DNA of 8,785 nt. It comes from Lachnospira sp. UBA4346. Its GTDB lineage: Bacteria; Bacillota; Clostridia; Lachnospirales; Lachnospiraceae. A program made the translations under genes and the position numbers. Positions 1-6,750 of the stretch are shown here, one piece after another. The notes under the pieces were generated by a model. The model saw nothing but the letters and a program-made list of their open reading frames with translations. It did no database searches and was not told the DNA's origin. Positions within the stretch are counted from its first letter, which is position 1; every line of letters starts with the position of its first letter. The stretch is taken from contig DGTC01000050.1 of the NCBI GenBank assembly GCA_002394205.1, positions 1 through 8,785 on the forward strand, written 5' to 3'.

Positions 1-1151
1 CTCATCTTTGTATGGCAGTGCAGCTCTACTCTTTTATTTAATGCCAGATCATTTCGAACTTCTCTGGTATCTGTAGATTTGCGTATTCCCAGCACTGTCG
101 TTAACGCAATTTCCTGATCGTAACGATCCAAAGTTGCAAGACCTTTTACCTTAATAAAATTGCCTTTTTTTATAAATTCTGTCAATTCCGGTATTTGTTC
201 ATTTCTCGCAAAAATCTTTGCCGTGATTGTATCTGTAAAATCCGTAATATCAAAGATTAAAATCGTACGTTCATTTCGAATTGGCATCTCCTCTACGCGA
301 CGAATCATCCCTGCAACAACCACTTCGCCTAATGCTGAATCAATCTGTTCGATTGGCATTGGTTCTTCATCAAAATCTCTGCCATACAACACATCTGTGT
401 TAGACGGACGTTTTGCATACAAATAATTTCCTTTGGAACGGTCCTGTGCTTTGGCTGCTGCTGCTCTTGCACCGATATTTTCACTTGTTAATTTTTTATC
501 ATTTGCTTTATTTTTCTCTTTCGTTGCAGTTGCTGTTTTCGTCTGTGATATATTATCATCCTCTGACATCGCCGCCTGCATTGTACCAACAATTTGTTTC
601 ACACGAAGATTTAACTTATGTTCATTTTCCTTCTCATAATGGCTCTCAGTCTTCTCCCGATACTGATAAGAAACATCAATTTCAAATCCAAACCGGTTCA
701 AAAACACCTGGCTAAAATAATGCTGAAGAGAATCTGCATATGTATGTGCAAGAAAACTGTCTTCAATCGTAATAACCATGTGGTCATCCGTTACAAATTC
801 CCAAGTAGAATTTTTAAGCAAATTGTATTCTAACGTCCAATATTTCTCCAGCTCAAACAGCATACTGTCATAATATGTTTCCATAATTTTAATTGGCGTA
901 TACTGCTTAGACAAACGATATCTGTCTATAACACGCACATCCATATTTTTCATACGGAAAATCTGCTTCTTTAACGCATCTTCCACTTTATATATGTATT
1001 GTTTGTGTATTAATCTCTCACTAACCAGATAGACACGTGCCAAAGAATTCGTAGATGTCTTTGAAACACGTGTCACTTCTGTGTTCGTGAAATAGACAGC
1101 CAAATCTTCTGGTAATCTCAATGTCTGAAATACATCAAAAAATTTCTGCAC
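1..1151 (-). CDS. polC: DNA polymerase III PolC-type alpha subunit, N-terminal part (3' end beyond window)
   Basis: PolC is the replicative DNA polymerase of low-GC Gram-positives, with built-in 3'-5' proofreading. The visible 383 codons are only the first quarter of a protein that is usually about 1,400-1,500 residues. Residues 1 to about 190 form the PolC N-terminal domain, starting MQKFFDVF. Residues about 195-245 are a polar linker rich in Lys and Ala. Residues about 274-357 look like the OB-fold (GEVVVAGMIRRVEE through KVKGLATLDRYDQEIAL). The PHP domain begins at KRVELHCHTKM, whose H378 and H380 are the first metal-binding HxH. The frame is open to the left edge, so catalytic and exonuclease domains are not seen. 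I chose GTG at 1151 because AGAGGAG lies 8 bases upstream; the in-frame GTG at 1160 overlaps that site. It follows ispG by 89 bases, across a hairpin. The identification is firm. Confidence 0.95.
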   Translation of the reverse strand, partial: MQKFFDVFQTLRLPEDLAVYFTNTEVTRVSKTSTNSLARVYLVSERLIHKQYIYKVEDALKKQIFRMKNMDVRVIDRYRLSKQYTPIKIMETYYDSMLFELEKYWTLEYNLLKNSTWEFVTDDHMVITIEDSFLAHTYADSLQHYFSQVFLNRFGFEIDVSYQYREKTESHYEKENEHKLNLRVKQIVGTMQAAMSEDDNISQTKTATATKEKNKANDKKLTSENIGARAAAAKAQDRSKGNYLYAKRPSNTDVLYGRDFDEEPMPIEQIDSALGEVVVAGMIRRVEEMPIRNERTILIFDITDFTDTITAKIFARNEQIPELTEFIKKGNFIKVKGLATLDRYDQEIALTTVLGIRKSTDTREVRNDLALNKRVELHCHTKM

Positions 1152-1159
1152 TATTTTCA

Positions 1160-1166
1160 CTCCTCT
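1160..1166 (-). promoter_or_regulatory. Ribosome binding site of polC
   Basis: On the minus strand the sequence AGAGGAG is followed by 8 bases and then GTG at 1151. This decides the start: the upstream in-frame GTG at 1160 begins inside the Shine-Dalgarno sequence and would have no spacing. Confidence 0.75.
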
Positions 1167-1190
1167 ATAATTGTAAATAATCTAAATCGA

Positions 1191-1220
1191 CCATATGGAA
1201 ACTGCTTCATTTCCATATGG
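1191..1220 (-). repeat. Perfect inverted repeat between ispG and polC
   Basis: Two 11-base arms, CCATATGGAAA (1191-1201) and TTTCCATATGG (1210-1220), are perfect reverse complements around an 8-base loop. The transcript of ispG-polC would form an 11-bp hairpin starting about 20 bases after the ispG stop and ending about 25 bases before the polC ribosome binding site. No run of U follows it: the minus strand continues TCGATTTAG. It is therefore a poor intrinsic terminator. It could be a partial terminator, an RNA-processing or stabilising element, or a protein site. The outer CCATATGG is itself a palindrome. The structure is seen directly; the role is inferred. Confidence 0.7.
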
Positions 1221-1240
1221 AATTAAAGCCAATACAAATA

Positions 1241-2296
1241 TTATTCCTTCCAGTTATCCAATTCTTCCTTCAACGTAGCAAGTAAATCTTCTTCCGGAAC
1301 CTTTCTAATTACCTCTCCATGACGAATCAGTACACCACATCCATCACCACCGGCAATACCCAAATCCGCCTCTTTCGCTTCGCCGGGTCCATTTACTACA
1401 CACCCCATAACTGCGAGCTTCAGATTAAGATTATAATCTGCGGCCATATCTTCTACCTGATTGGCAAGTTCAATCAGATTAATTCTGGTACGACCACAGG
1501 TCGGGCATGACACAACTTCAACACCACCCTTACGAAGTCCTAATGTTCTAAGAATCAACTTTGCTGCCTGAATTTCTTTAACCGGATCATCTGTCAATGA
1601 CACACGAATTGTATCGCCGATTCCTTCATTTAAAATCAATCCCAATCCAATGGATGACTTGATACTTCCTGAAAATGCAGTTCCAGATTCTGTTATACCA
1701 ACATGCAGCGGATAATCTGTCTTTTCTGCAATTAACTTATGTGCTTCAACACACATCAAAACATCTGAAGATTTAATACTAATAACAAGATTATCGTATC
1801 CTTGTTCTTCAATCATACGTACCTTATCAAGCGCACTTTCTACAAGTCCTTCAGCCGTAACACCATGATACTTCTCTACTAGTTCTTTCTCAAGGGAACC
1901 GCTATTTACACCAACACGAATCGGAATATTGCGTTTCTTTGCAGCATCTACAACCGCTTTAATCTTATCGGGTCCTCCAATATTACCCGGATTAATTCGG
2001 ATCTTATCTGCACCATTTTCAATTGCAGCAATTGCCATTTTGTAATCAAAATGAATATCCGCAACCAATGGAATATGAATCTGCTTTTTAATTTTCTGAA
2101 TTGCCTGTGCTGCTTCAAGCGTTGGAACTGTACAACGGATAATTTCACAACCTGCTTTTTCGAGTTCTAAAATCTGCTTTACTGTTGCTTCTACATCTTC
2201 TGTATGTGTATTTGTCATTGACTGAATCAGAATCGGATGATTTCCACCAATTACCCGATTGCCAATGGCAACTGTTTTTGTATGTTTTCTTTCCAT
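1241..2296 (-). CDS. ispG: 4-hydroxy-3-methylbut-2-enyl diphosphate synthase (flavodoxin/ferredoxin), IspG/GcpE
   Basis: IspG catalyses the penultimate MEP-pathway step, reductive ring opening of MEcPP to HMBPP, in the cytoplasm. It uses a [4Fe-4S] cluster and reduced flavodoxin or ferredoxin. The N-terminal TIM barrel is seen in IQSMTNT, ADIHFDY and KIRINPGNIG. The C-terminal cluster domain has Cys264 and Cys267 in SCPTCGRT and Cys299 in MGCVVNGPGEA, with Glu306 matching the conserved active-site Glu. Residue numbers assume 351 residues from ATG at 2296. That start has GGAG 5 bases upstream and matches the family N-terminus (MERKHTKTVAIG). The longer frame from ATG at 2329 would add 11 residues (MSLFCGKNGED) without a good ribosome binding site. 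It lies 56 bases after rseP. Dxr, an earlier enzyme of the same pathway, is two genes upstream. The length is normal for bacteria lacking the plant insert domain. Confidence 0.96.
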   Translation of the reverse strand: MERKHTKTVAIGNRVIGGNHPILIQSMTNTHTEDVEATVKQILELEKAGCEIIRCTVPTLEAAQAIQKIKKQIHIPLVADIHFDYKMAIAAIENGADKIRINPGNIGGPDKIKAVVDAAKKRNIPIRVGVNSGSLEKELVEKYHGVTAEGLVESALDKVRMIEEQGYDNLVISIKSSDVLMCVEAHKLIAEKTDYPLHVGITESGTAFSGSIKSSIGLGLILNEGIGDTIRVSLTDDPVKEIQAAKLILRTLGLRKGGVEVVSCPTCGRTRINLIELANQVEDMAADYNLNLKLAVMGCVVNGPGEAKEADLGIAGGDGCGVLIRHGEVIRKVPEEDLLATLKEELDNWKE

Positions 2297-2301
2297 ATCT
2301 T

Positions 2302-2307
2302 CTCCAT
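2302..2307 (-). promoter_or_regulatory. Ribosome binding site deciding the ispG start
   Basis: ATGGAG on the minus strand places GGAG 5 bases before ATG at 2296. The alternative ATG at 2329 is preceded only by an AT-rich stretch (GAAATAAGATT) without a clear Shine-Dalgarno match. The same ATGGAG block precedes dxr, frr and pyrH. Confidence 0.65.
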
Positions 2308-2352
2308 TCTTACCGCAAAATAACGACATAATCTTATTTCTGAATATGAATT

Positions 2353-3762
2353 TTAGAACAATCCCTTTATATCTTTAAATAGAACATATACCATTAAAAT
2401 CATAAGAAGTACCATGCCAATAAAATGAACCATTCCTTCATGTTCCTTTTTAACAGGCTTTCCTCGTACTGCTTCAATTAACAGGAATAACAGTCTTCCT
2501 CCATCCAATGCCGGCAGCGGCAACAAATTCATAACACCTAAATTTGCCGAAATCATTAGTGAAAAGTTTAACAAATTCAAAATGACATAAAATGTACCAT
2601 CCACCTTACTCTCTTCCATCACATTGCTGATTGCACTTACCGTACCGACAGGTCCCATCAAATCATTAACACCAACCTGTCCCGTAAACATCATTCCAAG
2701 ACTCTTAATTACCGTAGAAATAACATATCCAACTTCATGAAATGCATACTGTACCGTCTGTGCTGCATTTGTTCTGACACGTGCACCATAACTTGCAAAT
2801 CCTGTATAATAACTCTCTGTTTCTACAAGTTTTGGTGTAACCTGAAGTGTGACATCCTCTCCATTTCTGCGTACAACAATTTCAACAGTTCGATCCTTTG
2901 TCTGTTCTAATAATTCAGAAAGCACATTTCCGTCTGTCAATCTTGTTCCATCAACCATCTGGATAATATCATTGCTCTTCATCCCTGCCTGTGCCGCAGG
3001 CGAATCTTCTGATACACTATTAACAACACACTCTGTTGTAATCGTTATTCCTAACTTATAGCCTTGTGTCTTCTTATATTCCGGCGTTAATGTTGTCGTA
3101 TATTTCTGACCATCTCGCAGATATGTTATATCCATTGCTTTATCGCCATGATAATACTTATAAAAAGAATATTCTCGTGCAAATGTTATTTTCTGTCCAT
3201 TAACGCGAATAATCTGATCACCTTCCTGCAGTCCTGCCTGAGCAGCCGGAGAGTTCTCATTCAATCTGTCAACTGTACATGGATCATATCCTATCTGTCC
3301 AACAACTACAAGCGCCAAAATAAATGCAAGCAAGAAATTAAAAAATGGTCCGGCTACTATAATGGCAATTCTTGACCATACAGATTTGTTTGCAAATGAT
3401 TTTGACATATCAAATCCCTGCTGCAATAAACGTTCCCGTTCAGATAACGAATTCTCCTTGTTATCAGCCTTTGTAGTAAGCGTGTCTGACTGCCCAGAAG
3501 CATTTTCACTCTCTGAATCATCTTTATCAAACGGATCATCTACAAAATCTTCTCCAAGCATCACACATGCACCTCCAAACGGAAGTAATCTCAAAGAATA
3601 TTCTGTCTTTCCTTTTGTAAAATGAATCAATTTAGGTCCAAAACCAATAAAAAATTCTACGACTTCAACGCCATTTGCCTTTGCAATAATAAAATGTCCA
3701 AATTCATGGATAATGACAATAATGCTAAGCATTAAAATAGCTGCAATAACATTCAATACCAA
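2353..3762 (-). CDS. rseP: RseP/RasP-type site-2 intramembrane zinc metalloprotease (M50)
   Basis: This membrane protease cuts transmembrane segments of regulators after a first extracellular cut. In Bacillus the homologue RasP acts on the anti-sigma factor RsiW, and it also clears signal-peptide remnants. The first membrane helix carries the zinc motif HEFGH (H19, E20, H23). A second helix lies at about 130-155 (VAGPFFNFLLAF). Two PDZ domains follow at about 160-228 and 240-310; each has an (N/D)SPAAQAG motif. The third zinc ligand is in LPALDGGR (D420), and a last helix is at about 445-462. Residues about 73-118 are a polar, Asp/Ser/Lys-rich insert between helices 1 and 2. The 469 residues are longer than Bacillus RasP (about 420). 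The start is a non-ATG codon: TTG at 3762, with TTG at 3756 (giving MNVIAAIL) also possible. Its ribosome binding site lies in the last codons of dxr, one base away, which suggests translational coupling. The substrate here is unknown. Confidence 0.95.
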   Translation of the reverse strand: MVLNVIAAILMLSIIVIIHEFGHFIIAKANGVEVVEFFIGFGPKLIHFTKGKTEYSLRLLPFGGACVMLGEDFVDDPFDKDDSESENASGQSDTLTTKADNKENSLSERERLLQQGFDMSKSFANKSVWSRIAIIVAGPFFNFLLAFILALVVVGQIGYDPCTVDRLNENSPAAQAGLQEGDQIIRVNGQKITFAREYSFYKYYHGDKAMDITYLRDGQKYTTTLTPEYKKTQGYKLGITITTECVVNSVSEDSPAAQAGMKSNDIIQMVDGTRLTDGNVLSELLEQTKDRTVEIVVRRNGEDVTLQVTPKLVETESYYTGFASYGARVRTNAAQTVQYAFHEVGYVISTVIKSLGMMFTGQVGVNDLMGPVGTVSAISNVMEESKVDGTFYVILNLLNFSLMISANLGVMNLLPLPALDGGRLLFLLIEAVRGKPVKKEHEGMVHFIGMVLLMILMVYVLFKDIKGLF

Positions 3763-3763
3763 A

Positions 3764-4906
3764 TTACCACCTGCTTTCGATTAATTCATATACCTGCTGC
3801 TCTGTTTCTAAAATTTGTTCTACTGTTGGTTGTGCAATCAACTTTGTCTGCTCCATTGCACACTGAATAATCTCTGGTATTTCAAGATACTGAATCTTTT
3901 TATCTAAAAATTTACGAACTGCTAACTCATTTGCCGCATTAAACGCTGTCGGAATATTTCCTCCTGCCTCTGCTGCTTCATATGCCAGTTTTAATGCCTG
4001 GAATGTATCAAAATCCGGCTTTTCAAATGTAATATTTTGAAGTGTAAAGAAATCAACACGATCCGTATTTAAATTTCTTCGTTCCGGATAGTACAATGCA
4101 TACTGAATCGGAAGGCGCATATCAGTACTTCCTAACTGTGCCATAATTCCACCATCTACAAACTGCACCATAGAATGTATGATACTCTGCGGCTGAATTA
4201 CTACCTGCACCTTACTGACCGGAACATCAAATAACCATTGTGCTTCCATAACTTCCAGTCCTTTGTTCGCCATAGTAGAAGAGTCAATTGTAATTTTTCT
4301 TCCCATAGACCAATTCGGATGCTTCAGTGCATCCTCTAATGTCACATGTTCCAAATCTGCTCTTGACTTTCCCCTAAATGGTCCTCCTGAAGCCGTCAGC
4401 AGGATTTTTTCTGCTTCTTTATGATTTTCTCCATGCAAACACTGAAAGATTGCTGAATGTTCGCTATCCACCGGATAGATATTTACACCATAGTCTTTTG
4501 CCAACTGCATAATGATATGCCCTGCTGTTACAAGTGTTTCTTTGTTTGCAAGTGCAATATCCTTATGTGCTTTAATTGCTTCTATTGTAGGTACAATTCC
4601 CATCATTCCTACAACAGCCGTAAGCACGATATCTGCTTCTTTTATTGTTGCAACTTCAATCAGTCCTTCATCTCCATAAACAACTTTTATTGGCATATCC
4701 GCAAGACGAATCTGTAATTCCTTTGCAAGTTCTTGCGTTCCAACCGAAACCAACTTCGGCTGAAACTCCCGAACCTGCTGCTCTAATTCACTGATACGTG
4801 TTCCAGCTGCCAGAGCCACAACTTCTATATCTTTATTTCTTCGTACAACATCTAATGTTTGTGTTCCGATTGAACCTGTCGATCCTAATAAAGCAATTTT
4901 TTTCAT
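3764..4906 (-). CDS. dxr: 1-deoxy-D-xylulose-5-phosphate reductoisomerase
   Basis: Dxr converts DXP to MEP with NADPH, the committed step of the MEP isoprenoid pathway, in the cytoplasm. The 380 residues match the usual length. The N-terminal Rossmann motif is LLGSTGSIGTQTLD (residues 7-19). Further landmarks are ANKETLV (120-126), the metal and substrate site VDSEHSAIFQCL (D147, E149), ASGGPF (172-177), and the flexible-loop region MGRKITIDSSTMANKGLEVMEA, ending with the third metal ligand E218. The C-terminal helical domain is complete. ATG at 4906 begins the canonical MKKIALLGSTGSIG; GGAG lies 11 bases upstream, a slightly long spacing. It lies 165 bases after cdsA, the longest gap in the window, and one base before rseP. 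The placement of dxr after cdsA is the usual Gram-positive order. Confidence 0.97.
   Translation of the reverse strand: MKKIALLGSTGSIGTQTLDVVRRNKDIEVVALAAGTRISELEQQVREFQPKLVSVGTQELAKELQIRLADMPIKVVYGDEGLIEVATIKEADIVLTAVVGMMGIVPTIEAIKAHKDIALANKETLVTAGHIIMQLAKDYGVNIYPVDSEHSAIFQCLHGENHKEAEKILLTASGGPFRGKSRADLEHVTLEDALKHPNWSMGRKITIDSSTMANKGLEVMEAQWLFDVPVSKVQVVIQPQSIIHSMVQFVDGGIMAQLGSTDMRLPIQYALYYPERRNLNTDRVDFFTLQNITFEKPDFDTFQALKLAYEAAEAGGNIPTAFNAANELAVRKFLDKKIQYLEIPEIIQCAMEQTKLIAQPTVEQILETEQQVYELIESRW
3767..3772 (-). promoter_or_regulatory. Ribosome binding site of rseP inside the end of dxr
   Basis: AGGTGG on the minus strand encodes the last two residues of Dxr (Arg-Trp) and doubles as the Shine-Dalgarno sequence for rseP. 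The spacing is 4 bases to TTG 3762 or 10 bases to TTG 3756, so the exact start stays open. No ATG lies in the first codons before the HEFGH helix, so a TTG start is needed. Confidence 0.6.
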
Positions 4907-5071
4907 AGATTTTCTGTCTCCATTCCATTTGCAATTTCATATAAATATTCTGTAATTGCCTTTCATTCCTTAACTATCGCTTGTTTTATTTTCTGTAAAT
5001 AATTCTTTGTTCCATACGAACTTCCCAGAACTGATTTTACGGAAATGTGAGTATCTATTTTTTCTATTATT
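4907..5071 (-). other. dxr-cdsA intergenic region with an open but start-less frame
   Basis: This 165-base gap contains no gene I can support. In one minus-strand frame, 39 codons (5082-4966) are open, then comes a TGA at 4965-4963, then 19 further open codons that end in a TGA overlapping the dxr ATG. The first part lacks ATG, GTG or TTG starts. Only the last few codons follow an ATG (4923, reading METENL). It could be a decayed small gene or simply an AT-rich spacer. No convincing -35/-10 pair and no GC-rich terminator is visible. Confidence 0.3.
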
Positions 5072-5878
5072 TTATAATCTGGTCATAATAAACACAGCCC
5101 AATATACAGCAGGTGCTGTAAAAATAACACTATCATAGCGGTCAAGAATTCCTCCATGTCCCGGAATTAATGTTCCGTAATCTTTTACTTCATGATTCCG
5201 CTTAATTGCTGATGCTGTCAAATCTCCAATAATCGCAAGCACAGCTCCTATACAGCTGGCTACTGCAAATAGCAGAACCGGATGCAGAAACGTCGCTGTT
5301 ATTTTCGCTGAAACAACATATCCTAACAACGCTCCTAACACTGTAGCTCCGGCAATTCCTCCAACTGCGCCTTCTATAGACTTTTTCGGAGAAAGAATCG
5401 GTGCCATCTTATGTTTTCCTAAAAATACACCTGTAAAATATGCAAATGTATCATTTCCCCAAGATGCAATGAAGATTAACCAAATGAGATAAATACCGTC
5501 TTGTAATATGCGTACTTTATAAATATATGACAACATTACTGCTACATAAAATAAACCCGTAAAAGCAAGCATTACCTGTTTTGATTCATACTTTGGAAAT
5601 GTAAATACATAAATAGACATAATTGCCATCAATGCAAGCACAAGCACCAAAATATTATATTTTTCTAATCTTGTTGCAACACAAATGTAATAAAGTATTG
5701 CTGCACAATACCCCACACCTGCCATAATACTGCGTTCCATATGAATTACACGATATAATTCGAACATTCCGACCAATGAAATCACAAGACTTAAAAAGTA
5801 TAAATACCAGCCTCCACATAAACATGATGAAATCATAATGACTGCTAATACAATTCCGCTCAAAATTCTAGTCTTCAC
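5072..5878 (-). CDS. cdsA: Phosphatidate cytidylyltransferase (CDP-diacylglycerol synthase)
   Basis: CdsA makes CDP-diacylglycerol from CTP and phosphatidic acid, the precursor of phosphatidylglycerol and cardiolipin, in the membrane. The 268 residues are strongly hydrophobic, with several membrane segments from residue 5 onward. The family signature lies near the C-terminus: SAIKRNHEVKDYGTLIPGHG (223-242), followed by GILDRYDS. The upstream SPKKSIEGAVGG (163-174) is also conserved. The start is GTG at 5878, directly after the uppS stop codon with no intervening base. AAGGAGGA inside the last uppS codons leaves 8 bases between GGAGG and the GTG. This arrangement implies translational coupling with uppS. 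It is complete and of normal length. Confidence 0.96.
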   Translation of the reverse strand: MKTRILSGIVLAVIMISSCLCGGWYLYFLSLVISLVGMFELYRVIHMERSIMAGVGYCAAILYYICVATRLEKYNILVLVLALMAIMSIYVFTFPKYESKQVMLAFTGLFYVAVMLSYIYKVRILQDGIYLIWLIFIASWGNDTFAYFTGVFLGKHKMAPILSPKKSIEGAVGGIAGATVLGALLGYVVSAKITATFLHPVLLFAVASCIGAVLAIIGDLTASAIKRNHEVKDYGTLIPGHGGILDRYDSVIFTAPAVYWAVFIMTRL

Positions 5879-6616
5879 TTACTCTTCCTCCTTGACTCCA
5901 CCAAATCTTCTTTCACGCTTATTATAACGCTCAAATGCCTTGATTAATTCTTCTCTGTTAAAATCCGGCCAGTGGATTTCTGTAAAATAAAATTCCGTAT
6001 ATGCCAATTGCCACGGAAGATAATTTGACAATCTCTGCTCCCCACTGGTACGTATTAACAAATCAGGATCCGGTAATTCCCACGTATCCAAATTACTACT
6101 AATCAATTCTTCTGTAATATCTTCTGCTGTTAATGTACCTGCTGTCACCTGATTTGCAATCTTTCGGACAGCACGCGTAATTTCATCTCTGCCACCATAA
6201 TTGATTGCAATTGTAAACTGCAATCCCGTATTATTTTTTGTCTTTTCTTCAAGATTCTCAATGCTTTCAATAATATCCGCACTTAACTCTTCTCTTCTTC
6301 CAATAACACGACATCTAACATTATTTTCCATTGACTTCTTTACGCATCCCTTTAGATATGTACGTAAAATTGTCATCAATGTAGCAACCTCACTCTGAGA
6401 ACGCTTCCAATTTTCTGTTGAAAATGCATATACTGTGAAATATTTAACACCTAACTCATCGACAATCGAAAGCATATCTTCGACAACCTGACTGCCAACT
6501 TTGTGACCGTATGTTCTTGGCATATGTTTCTGCTTTGCCCATCTCCCATTGCCATCTAAGATAACCGCTACATGCTGTGGAATACGAAGTCCTAACGCCT
6601 CATTTTGAATATCCAT
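5879..6616 (-). CDS. uppS: Isoprenyl transferase, probable undecaprenyl diphosphate synthase
   Basis: This cis-prenyltransferase adds isopentenyl units to farnesyl diphosphate to make C55 undecaprenyl diphosphate, the lipid carrier for peptidoglycan and other wall polymers. The 245 residues match the family. HVAVILDGNGRWAKQ (15-29) holds the catalytic Asp21 and the DGNGRW motif. FSTENWKRS (65-73) is the conserved substrate-binding segment. The C-terminal signature is DLLIRTSGEQRLSNYLPWQL (185-204), then EFYFTEIHWPDF, and RERRFGG near the end. Product length is not proven by sequence, but the cluster with dxr, ispG and cdsA supports UppS. ATG at 6616 has GGAAG 6 bases upstream. It follows frr by 134 bases, across hairpins, and abuts cdsA. 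Confidence 0.96.
   Translation of the reverse strand: MDIQNEALGLRIPQHVAVILDGNGRWAKQKHMPRTYGHKVGSQVVEDMLSIVDELGVKYFTVYAFSTENWKRSQSEVATLMTILRTYLKGCVKKSMENNVRCRVIGRREELSADIIESIENLEEKTKNNTGLQFTIAINYGGRDEITRAVRKIANQVTAGTLTAEDITEELISSNLDTWELPDPDLLIRTSGEQRLSNYLPWQLAYTEFYFTEIHWPDFNREELIKAFERYNKRERRFGGVKEEE
5886..5893 (-). promoter_or_regulatory. Strong ribosome binding site of cdsA inside uppS
   Basis: AAGGAGGA on the minus strand overlaps the last codons of uppS and sits at good spacing before GTG 5878. It is the best Shine-Dalgarno match in the window. It supports a GTG start immediately abutting the uppS TAA. Confidence 0.8.
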
Positions 6617-6650
6617 ATTTTTCTTCCATTTCTACCTGCAATATATTTCT

Positions 6651-6678
6651 ATGCAAAAACTATAGATTGTTTTTACAT
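6651..6678 (-). repeat. Imperfect AT-rich inverted repeat upstream of uppS
   Basis: Arms ATGCAAAAAC (6651-6660) and GTTTTTACAT (6669-6678) pair at nine of ten positions around an 8-base loop. It is AT-rich and weak. It lies between the stronger frr-uppS hairpin and the uppS ribosome binding site. The function is unknown and it could be fortuitous. Confidence 0.35.
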
Positions 6679-6690
6679 CTGATACTCGAA

Positions 6691-6722
6691 AATCCGTAGA
6701 AATTACAACATTCCTACGGATT
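6691..6722 (-). repeat. Hairpin between frr and uppS, possible weak terminator or attenuator
   Basis: Arms AATCCGTAG (6691-6699) and CTACGGATT (6714-6722) are perfect 9-base reverse complements with a 14-base loop. In the transcript the hairpin starts about 28 bases after the frr stop. It is followed by only a short U run: the arm's final UU plus two more, then CGAG. That is weaker than a normal intrinsic terminator. Since uppS must be expressed downstream, a partial terminator or RNA-processing hairpin that lowers uppS relative to pyrH-frr is plausible. The structure is observed; the role is inferred. Confidence 0.6.
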
Positions 6723-6750
6723 ATACATTTCTTAATTTCTACATGAATGA

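Noticed and set aside
160..833. Overlapping plus-strand open frames of 68-100 codons
   Set aside because: They lie antisense to the clear polC N-terminal frame, match no recognised family and have Ser/Phe/Leu-rich composition typical of reverse-strand shadows.
1165..1185. Possible -10 box (TACAAT) for a polC promoter
   Set aside because: No -35 match lies at suitable spacing, and the predicted start would fall within the polC ribosome binding site.
1948..2148. 66-codon minus-strand frame within ispG
   Set aside because: It is an alternate frame of the conserved TIM-barrel part of ispG; there is no plausible ribosome binding site or family.
3357..3539. 60-codon minus-strand frame within rseP
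   Set aside because: It is an out-of-frame reading of the polar insert and second helix of rseP, with no independent evidence.
1319..4717. Plus-strand frames opposite ispG, rseP and dxr (for example 2849-3061, 3362-3625, 4457-4717)
   Set aside because: Each is fully inside a conserved minus-strand gene and shows no motif of its own.
4976..5000. Short TTATTT/AAATAA inverted repeat in the dxr-cdsA gap
   Set aside because: Six AT-only pairs with a small loop would be unstable and are expected by chance in this base composition.
6655..6690. Possible uppS promoter using TATAGT as -10
   Set aside because: At 17-base spacing the -35 position reads GAGTAT, far from TTGACA. AT-rich sequence easily gives such -10 matches.
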